Shown here: positions 58,544 through 64,000 of the stretch, piece after piece
Layout of the letters: every line of letters begins with the position of its first letter
How positions within the stretch are numbered: position 1 is the first letter of the stretch
Source of the DNA: Amnibacterium sp. CER49
GTDB lineage: Bacteria; Actinomycetota; Actinomycetes; Actinomycetales; Microbacteriaceae
Assembly (NCBI RefSeq): GCF_029846255.1
Contig: NZ_JARVWQ010000001.1
Coordinates: 496,001-560,000, forward strand
Length of the DNA stretch: 64,000 nt
Direction of reading: 5' to 3'
Notes under the pieces: generated by a model
What the model was told of the DNA's origin: nothing
What the model saw: only the letters and a program-made list of their open reading frames with translations
Databases searched by the model: none
Position numbers and translations under genes: made by a program

Positions 58544-59868
58544 GGCTTCAGGGAATCGCGCTTCGCGTCGAGCCGCGCGAGGAACTGGCTCGGGCTGATG
58601 GACCCGTTCCACAGCAGCTGCATCTGCGCACCGAGCTCGTTGACGAGGTCGGCGGGGAACGTGTTGTCGGGCCAGAAGGTGTTCGCCGCATCGGTGCTCC
58701 ACTGCTGGAGCTGATTGATGAGCGGATCGGTGTAGTAGTCCTTGGCGTCGGTGCGCCCGACCAGCGGCCCGGGGTCCTTGCTCGCGGCGAACCGTCGCTG
58801 CTCGGAGGCGCTCAGGAGGTGCTTGATGAACGCCACCGCACTCTCCTTGTGCTTGGAGTTCTTCAGGACGATGAATGCGACGCCCGCGCCGCCCACCGTC
58901 CCGCCCTGGATGCCGTTCGCGGCGACGTTCGGGAGCTTCGCCAGCCCACCGTTGCCCTTGAACCGCTGCTGCAGCTCGAACGTCCCCCCGGCGCCGCCGA
59001 GCGCCATGGCCGCCTTGCCGGCGAGGAGCTGCTGGAACGCCTGGTCGTCGGTGGTGCTCGCTGCGCCGGGAAGGGCGTAGGGGCGAAGGGCCACCACCTT
59101 CTTGGCGACGTCGAGGATCGCCGGGTCGCTGAACTTGCGCTTGCCGGTGCTCAACGCGAAGATCCCCGCCGACCCGCCGACGACCTGCGCGAGCCACGTG
59201 TCGAACAGGATGAAGGGCAGCGCGTTCTGGCCGAGCGAGAGCGGGGTGATGCCGGAGGCCTTGATCTTGTCGAGCTGCGCCACCCAGGCGTCGTAGGTCG
59301 TCGGCCAGGTGCTGGGGTCCACTCCCGCCTTCGCCAGCACCCTCTTGTCGAACATCAGGACCTGGGCACCATCGGTGCCGTCGGGCACGCCGAAGAGGGT
59401 GTCCTTCTTGCGCGGGTCGAAGCCGTCGCTCACGGCCGCCCAGCCCGACAGCTGCGACATGTCGTTCGAGTTGAAGTACTGTCCCATGGGCTCCAGGAAG
59501 CTCTTGATGCCGAGGGCGTAGGAGCCTGACCACACGTTCGCGACGTCGGGGCCGCCGCCGCCGATCGCGGCCGTGCGGATCTTGGTGAACATGGTCGCGT
59601 CACCGGGCAGCTGTTCGATCTTCACCTGGACGCCCGTCTTCTTGGTGAATCGTTGCGCCGCCTGGTAGATCCAGAACTGCTGAGGGGTCTTGCTCTTGTC
59701 GTTCGAGTCCGTCGTGGGATAGCCCGTCCAGAAGGTGATCGGGCCAGTCAGTTTTCCTCCACCGGCGCTTCCCGCTCCCTGTGGGCCGCTGCACGCGGAA
59801 AGTGCGATGCCCATCGCCGCGCTTCCTGTCGCGCCGAGGAATACTCGCCTGCTCAGAGCGGTGTTCAT
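58540..59868 (-). CDS. Extracellular solute-binding lipoprotein (family 1)
   Basis: A 442-residue sugar-binding lipoprotein. N-terminus MNTALSRRVFLGATGSAAMG has a Tat-like RR pair, and the lipobox is IALSACSG. The mature part shows CUT1 features (PITFWTGYPTTDSNDKSK, DVANVWSGSYALGIKSFLEP, AMALGGAGGTFELQQRF). ATG 59868 with GAAAGGAA upstream. It follows the GNAT gene by 110 nt and probably shares its promoter. Ligand unknown, presumably the island's sugar. Confidence 0.9.
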   Translation of the reverse strand: MNTALSRRVFLGATGSAAMGIALSACSGPQGAGSAGGGKLTGPITFWTGYPTTDSNDKSKTPQQFWIYQAAQRFTKKTGVQVKIEQLPGDATMFTKIRTAAIGGGGPDVANVWSGSYALGIKSFLEPMGQYFNSNDMSQLSGWAAVSDGFDPRKKDTLFGVPDGTDGAQVLMFDKRVLAKAGVDPSTWPTTYDAWVAQLDKIKASGITPLSLGQNALPFILFDTWLAQVVGGSAGIFALSTGKRKFSDPAILDVAKKVVALRPYALPGAASTTDDQAFQQLLAGKAAMALGGAGGTFELQQRFKGNGGLAKLPNVAANGIQGGTVGGAGVAFIVLKNSKHKESAVAFIKHLLSASEQRRFAASKDPGPLVGRTDAKDYYTDPLINQLQQWSTDAANTFWPDNTFPADLVNELGAQMQLLWNGSISPSQFLARLDAKRDSLKP

Positions 59869-59978
59869 GTGGTTCCTTTCATGTGCGGTGGATCGCTCAG
59901 GAGTTCTCCGTGAGCGTGTACTGACTTCATGGGACGGCGTCGCGGAGGGCGTCCAGCAGTCGGGCAGGGACCGCAGCG

Positions 59979-60566
59979 CTAGCCGGCGCTACGAGCCGCG
60001 TGACTGACGCCGTTCCCGTCTGGCCGGGGCGACGGGGGCTGACGCCGGGCACCGAGAGCGGTGAAGATCGCGGACCAACGCAGTTCGTGCTGCGGCGAGC
60101 GATACACCGGGACGTACCCGAGCCTCAGGTACACGGCGATCGCAGCGAGCCGCTCGTCGTCCGTCTCCAGGACCGAGGCCGAGACGCCCTGCGCGAGGAA
60201 TGCGTGGAGTACTGCGACGGTGGCGGCCACGCCATGGCCGCGTCCCCGCGCATCAGGGTGAGAGGCGACCCAGTGCAGGTAACCGGCGCCGTCGTAGCCG
60301 TCCACGTAGCGCTCCGAGGCTGTCGCAACGATGCGGTCGCCGTCGCGGATCACGAACGTGCATCGCACGGTCGCGTCGTCGAACAGCTCTCGACGGACCC
60401 GCTCCTCGTCCCAGTGCTCCTCGAAGGCGACGTCGAGCAGCGTGGCAAGGTCCGCGGCGTCGGTGGGTCCGGCGACTGCGACGTGTGCTGGCAGTGGCGG
60501 CAGTGCGGTCAACTTGGGCAACCGCATCAGCAGCGACTCGTACTGGTCGGACGCGTGCGTACTCAT
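59979..60566 (-). CDS. GNAT family N-acetyltransferase
   Basis: A 195-residue acetyltransferase. The acetyl-CoA loop is ASHPDARGRGHGVAATVAVL, followed by LETDDERLAAIAVYLRLGYV, the usual GNAT motif A/B arrangement. ATG 60566 with a perfect GGAGGT 5-6 nt upstream. It is first behind the operator-controlled promoter at 60724-60769 and precedes the sugar transporter, so it probably belongs to the island regulon. Substrate unknown. Confidence 0.85.
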   Translation of the reverse strand: MSTHASDQYESLLMRLPKLTALPPLPAHVAVAGPTDAADLATLLDVAFEEHWDEERVRRELFDDATVRCTFVIRDGDRIVATASERYVDGYDGAGYLHWVASHPDARGRGHGVAATVAVLHAFLAQGVSASVLETDDERLAAIAVYLRLGYVPVYRSPQHELRWSAIFTALGARRQPPSPRPDGNGVSHAARSAG

Positions 60567-61208
60567 CGTTGACCTCCGCATTGAGCTGACTGAGTGAGAC
60601 CTGGCGAACCACCCGTGTGCGGGGCGCGACCCTCTCGCCGGCCGGAGACCGGCCGCGGTCCCGGGAAGGTGGGCCACCCGCGCTGCGTCGTCGCAGACCG
60701 GCCCCCGCCTCCCTCATCCCCCTGGTTGAACGTTCGACCGAGGCTACTGTGGACACTGCAACGCCGCAATACGAAGCTGCCGACGGGCGGGGCGCGGTGC
60801 ACGAGGCCGCAGAACGAGCCCCTCCAGGTTCGGCGGCAGTGCCCCCGTTGAACAGGCAGAGGCCGAGCCCTCGGGCCCGGTGGACGTCCGAAGGCGCGGA
60901 CCCCCGCACCCTCGACACCGGCCCCACAGGCGGAACCATTGGTGCGGCCCGATCCCCGGCGAGAGCACGCACCCACCGAAGAACGGCCAAGACGGCTCAC
61001 CGCAGACTCACGCGCCTCCAGGAGCTGCACATCGAGCGCCATACGCCGCCTTCCACGGGTGTGCACGAACGCTGACGGACCCGCCCCGGCCCCCAGGCAC
61101 CGAGGGCCTCGAGGAACCGGGGCGCCACCGAGGCGAGCCGGGCCCATGCGGGCGCTCGTCAGCACGAAGCGAGCACCGGCGATCTCCACCGGTGCGGTCG
61201 CCCGGTGT
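60567..61208. other. Non-coding interval with GNAT promoter and 5' leader
   Basis: No gene is supported; ORFs here have Arg/Pro/Gly-rich shadow translations. It holds the GNAT 5' leader of about 165 nt with a tight hairpin GGCCGG-AGA-CCGGCC (60640-60654), the promoter/operator at 60724-60769, and then about 440 bp (60770-61208) in which I see nothing but GC-rich sequence before the terminator at 61209. Confidence 0.6.
60724..60769 (-). promoter_or_regulatory. Promoter with LacI-type operator for the GNAT/sugar-importer unit
   Basis: Minus strand: -35 TTGCGG (60764-60769), 17-nt spacer, -10 TAGCCT (60741-60746). Directly after the -10 lies the near-perfect palindrome GGTCGAACGTTCAACC (plus strand GGTTGAACGTTCGACC, 60724-60739), covering the start of transcription. 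This is the classical layout for LacI-family repression. Confidence 0.7.
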
Positions 61209-61246
61209 CCGGCGGGGGCTGCGACCGTGATCGCAGCCCCCGCCGG
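61209..61246 (-). terminator. Strong terminator after the Gfo/Idh gene
   Basis: Perfect 16-bp stem CCGGCGGGGGCTGCGA / TCGCAGCCCCCGCCGG with a 6-nt loop, 7 nt after the stop codon at 61254 on the minus strand. Confidence 0.8.
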
Positions 61247-61253
61247 GCCTCGG

Positions 61254-62312
61254 CTAGAAGTTGTTGTCGACTGCGACAGGCTTCCCTGTACGTGCGGACT
61301 CGACTCCAGCAGCGAGCGTCGCAACGATGCGCCCGGCGTCTTCGACGGAGGTCAGGGGCTTCGCCTTGCCCTCGATGCAGTCGAGGAAGTGCTCGGCCTG
61401 CTCGGCCCAGTAATGCACCTGGATGGTGTCCGTCACGCGAGGCGGCTGATCCGCCGTCTCGGCCTCGAAATCACGCTCCACGACGGCGGGGTGCCCCCGG
61501 TGCTCGTCGTCCCGGTACAGCTTGCCTCCCCAGAGGCTGCCAGCGGTCCCCCGGAGGGCGATGTGGCCGCCGTCGGGCACATGGCCACGGCTGCCCGCGG
61601 CCGCGGTGATGCGCCCGATGGCGCCGCCCTTGAACTTGATGATCATGACGTAGCAGTCGTCGATGGGCAGCACCGGCTCGGAGAGGTGGTTGCTGTAGGC
61701 CATGACCTCGACGGCTTCGTCCTGAAGCGCCCACAGCATCAGACCCATGGGATGGACGCCGCCCCCGAGCAGGATGTTCTGCGGGTTCCTGCTGTCGCTG
61801 CGCCACGGCGTGCGGCCCGAGGCCCCGTACATCGCCTGCAGGTTCGAGACGTAGTCGCCCTCTGCGAGCCACGCCTTGCCGATGTCGCCGTTCCGGTACG
61901 CCTCGACGAGTGCGCGGTAGTCGGGACGGAAGTGGTAGTTGTTGCCGGCCAGAAAGGTGAGGCCCGTCTCGCGCACCAGGCGCACGAGGCCCGCGACATC
62001 GTCCCGGTTCGTGGCAGCGGGCTTCTCGCACAGCACGTGCTTGCCGGCCTGCAGCGCCTGGGTGACATGCTCCGCGTGGAGGTGGTCGGGGGTGCAGACG
62101 ACGACGGCGTCGACGTCGCTCGCGAGGAGGGACTCGAGGGTGTCGTGAACCTCGGGAATCCGCGCGTCCGCGGCACGCTTCACGGCCGCGTCGTGGTTCA
62201 CGTCCCAGATTCCCAGGACCTCCGCACGAGGGTCGGCCTGGAAGCCCCTGATGTGACCCTCTGCTGCCTCGCCCGCGCCCCCAAGGACACCGATCCGAAT
62301 CCGACTCTGCAC
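61254..62312 (-). CDS. Gfo/Idh/MocA family oxidoreductase
   Basis: A 352-residue NAD(P)-dependent sugar dehydrogenase. The Rossmann motif is RIGVLGGAGEAAEGHIRGF, the catalytic Lys lies in LCEKPAATNRDD, and the C-terminal sheet domain contains GGGVHPMGLMLWALQ. Probably oxidises a sugar or inositol-type ring to a keto or lactone product for the SMP-30 enzyme. GTG start at 62312. Its promoter region carries the operator at 62370, shared with the divergent lacI-type gene. Confidence 0.88.
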   Translation of the reverse strand: MQSRIRIGVLGGAGEAAEGHIRGFQADPRAEVLGIWDVNHDAAVKRAADARIPEVHDTLESLLASDVDAVVVCTPDHLHAEHVTQALQAGKHVLCEKPAATNRDDVAGLVRLVRETGLTFLAGNNYHFRPDYRALVEAYRNGDIGKAWLAEGDYVSNLQAMYGASGRTPWRSDSRNPQNILLGGGVHPMGLMLWALQDEAVEVMAYSNHLSEPVLPIDDCYVMIIKFKGGAIGRITAAAGSRGHVPDGGHIALRGTAGSLWGGKLYRDDEHRGHPAVVERDFEAETADQPPRVTDTIQVHYWAEQAEHFLDCIEGKAKPLTSVEDAGRIVATLAAGVESARTGKPVAVDNNF

Positions 62313-62369
62313 GACTGTCTTCCTCTTCCGACTCGTTGGTCCGGTCGGGGCGTGGCGCCATCGACCGCA

Positions 62370-62385
62370 GGTTTATCGTTCTACC
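62370..62385. promoter_or_regulatory. LacI-type operator between Gfo/Idh gene and regulator gene
   Basis: GGTTTATCGTTCTACC, 58 bp upstream of the Gfo/Idh start and 107 bp before the LacI-family start. It keeps the central CGTT core and the outer GGT/ACC bases of the 60724 site. Suggests control of the dehydrogenase and autoregulation. Confidence 0.55.
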
Positions 62386-62491
62386 ACAGCCACACAAGCG
62401 CAGGAGACCGCCACTCCGCGCCGACGCTTCAGACCGTCGCGGCTAGGCTCGGCCGTTGCCGGGGCGGTGAGACCCGAGCTATACGGAGACC

Positions 62492-63559
62492 ATGACGAGA
62501 CAGCGCCCGGCGCGGCCAGCAGAGAGCCGTTCGGCGCCCACGATGAAGGACGTCGCGGCAGCAGCCGGCGTGTCGGTCCAGACCGTCTCGAACACGATCA
62601 ACGGGCGCACCAACCGGATGGGGCGTGATACCGAGGCACGAGTGCGGGCGGCAATCGACTCGCTCGGCTTCAGACCGAACTCGTCCGCGCGGGGGCTGCG
62701 ATCACGAAGCACTCGGACGCTCGCGTTCTTCATCGGCGACGCGGCGAAGGACTACCTCGCCGACCCACTGACGGACCTCTTCCTCGCCGGCATGAGTGCC
62801 GAGCTGCGGCAGGAGGGCAACTCGCTGCTGATCGACTCGTACGTGCCGGGCCAGACGTTGGACAGTGTCGCCCGGCACCTCGACGAAGGACGCGTGGATG
62901 GCGCGGTTCTGCTGCTGTCCGGCCCGGAGCAGGAGCGCCGCCGAGCGTTCAATCAGCTGGCTCGCCGTGGGCGACCTCTGGTGCTGCTGCAGGAGCATTC
63001 GCCCCTCGGGCGCGGGGTCCGTTCCGTGTCTGCGAAGGACTACGAGGGCAGCTATCGACTGTGTCAGCACCTCATCGATCTCGGGCATAAGCGGATCGCC
63101 TACCTGAACACCGTCGAACACTGGTCGGCGCTCGAACAGCGGACCCGCGGGTACCGCGACGCCCTGGATGCCGCAGGCCTCGGCGGTGCCGCGGACGTCC
63201 GGAAGGCGACGGGCTTCTCGCCGCGCGCCGGCCTGGAGGCGGGCCTCGATCTGCTGGGAGGAAGCAGCAGGCCGACGGCCATCATGTGCGGAAATGATTA
63301 TCTCGCGATGGGCGTGCTCGGCAGCGCCGCTCGACTCGGGATCAGGGTTCCCGATGACGTCGCGGTCACCGGTTTCAACGACTTCGCTTTCGCGGAGGTC
63401 GCCGTCCCGTCCATCACGACGGTTCGGCTGCCCGGCTACGTGATGGGCGTCCGAGCAGCACGCATCCTCCTCGACCTCCCGGAGGCTGGTGCTTCAGGTG
63501 ATCTCGAGGACGTGCAGCTGATGTTGCGCGATAGCACTGGAGCGGCGCCCGGACATTGA
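62492..63559 (+). CDS. LacI family transcriptional regulator of the island
   Basis: A 355-residue regulator. The N-terminal HTH (MKDVAAAAGVSVQTVSNTIN) and hinge helix (NSSARGLRSRSTRTLAFFIG) are classical LacI; the periplasmic-binding-like core follows and ends with IMCGNDYLAMGVLGSAARLG and VPDDVAVTGFNDFAFAEVAV. ATG 62492 with ACGGAG upstream. It most likely binds the 16-bp palindromes at 55758, 60724 and 62370 and is released by the imported sugar or a metabolite. Confidence 0.92.
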   Translation: MTRQRPARPAESRSAPTMKDVAAAAGVSVQTVSNTINGRTNRMGRDTEARVRAAIDSLGFRPNSSARGLRSRSTRTLAFFIGDAAKDYLADPLTDLFLAGMSAELRQEGNSLLIDSYVPGQTLDSVARHLDEGRVDGAVLLLSGPEQERRRAFNQLARRGRPLVLLQEHSPLGRGVRSVSAKDYEGSYRLCQHLIDLGHKRIAYLNTVEHWSALEQRTRGYRDALDAAGLGGAADVRKATGFSPRAGLEAGLDLLGGSSRPTAIMCGNDYLAMGVLGSAARLGIRVPDDVAVTGFNDFAFAEVAVPSITTVRLPGYVMGVRAARILLDLPEAGASGDLEDVQLMLRDSTGAAPGH

Positions 63560-64000
63560 TGCGCCTTCGAGCGCAGGGCGTCCGTAGCATCGGCACGCTG
63601 GCTCGCTCTGGGTCGTACTTCAAGAGGCTCACGAGCAGGACTCTGCTCGCGCTTACCTCTGTGACAAGCCACTCACTGTCTGGCGATGCTCGGGACGTAA
63701 GGCGCCCCACGACACTTTCGCGACAGTGGGATGGGATCTACGGGTCGACAGCGATCGCCTGCACGCGATCTGGACATTGCAGTAGCCGTCTCCGCAGTAG
63801 CCGTCTCCGCACCCATCTGCGGGAAGCGGGTTCTCGTGGGCACCTACCCGCGCGACACCCCCTCAAGGCCATCGCATACTCACCACATCGACTGCGGAAC
63901 TCAGCACTCGATTGCGATGTCCTGAGCAGCAGGATGCTCGGAAATGCGCGGAAGTGACGACTTGTGCCATCTCCTGCACTCACTCCGACACTTCTCCGTA
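63560..64000. other. Window-end interval without a supported gene
   Basis: No ORF here has convincing codon bias; base composition looks less GC-extreme than the genes before it. Two exact copies of a 15-bp sequence, GCAGTAGCCGTCTCC, lie head to tail at 63779 and 63794. An imperfect inverted arrangement CCCACGACACTTTCGCGACA followed by GTGGG spans about 63709-63729 and recalls insertion-sequence ends, but no transposase is in view. Possibly degraded mobile DNA inside the island. Confidence 0.4.

Noticed and set aside
60939-62495. 518-codon plus-strand ORF opposite the Gfo/Idh gene
   Set aside because: Antisense of a clear dehydrogenase and spans its terminator hairpin.

Overview
The window reads as chromosomal DNA of a very GC-rich actinobacterium, most likely a member of the Microbacteriaceae. 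The first 9.3 kb has the order recG / rsmD / thiL / DUF3515 lipoprotein / ddl / gpsA / plsC / murA / leuD / leuC, which I associate with that family. Many genes also have a TANNNT-like -10 element only 6-8 nt before the start codon and no Shine-Dalgarno, as in leaderless actinobacterial mRNAs. No rRNA, intact tRNA, CRISPR array or intact transposase gene was found.

Layout. (1) 1-9400: housekeeping block for DNA repair, rRNA methylation, thiamine diphosphate, D-Ala-D-Ala, phospholipid and peptidoglycan precursors and leucine; most cistrons overlap stop-to-start, and leuCD is preceded by a leucine-rich leader peptide and hairpin. (2) 9500-16600: unlinked small transcription units, including a TerC-type transporter behind a yybP-ykoY-like manganese riboswitch. 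(3) 16600-20200: a RamB-like regulator divergent from GTP-dependent PEP carboxykinase, with a repeated 9-bp motif placed just before both ribosome-binding sites. (4) 20200-25800: small hypothetical genes, hydrolases, a cyclase-like protein and a RIO kinase preceded by an 18-codon ORF. (5) 25800-31700: an amine-related group (flavin amine oxidase, glutamylputrescine-oxidase-like enzyme, paired SMR exporters, APC permease). (6) 31700-36700: a reductase/epimerase, a phosphopantetheinyl transferase and a 1014-residue synthetase built as adenylation (acetoacetyl-CoA-synthetase type), carrier and thioesterase. (7) 36900-43000: a phosphonate catabolism and uptake locus. (8) 43000-45200: an arsenic locus (ArsR, ArsC, aquaporin, three-helix-bundle protein, 12-residue Cys-rich peptide) with no efflux pump in sight.

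At 47127-47155 there is only the 3' end of a tRNA (T arm and acceptor strand), followed by its terminator. Everything to the right, up to the window edge, looks like one catabolic island: a LacI regulator, an ABC sugar importer, Gfo/Idh and SDR dehydrogenases, an SMP-30 lactonase, a DHDPS-family lyase, a PfkB (KDG-type) kinase, a KDPG-type aldolase, a ceramidase-like hydrolase and a 1102-residue DUF5107-TPR protein. Three near-identical 16-bp palindromes (55758, 60724, 62370) sit at the island's promoters and probably are the LacI operators. The genes fit import of a sugar or sugar acid, oxidation, lactone opening, dehydration/phosphorylation and aldol cleavage.

All calls come from reading the sequence and its translations; no database search was run. 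Gene symbols are given only where motifs and context make the family clear.
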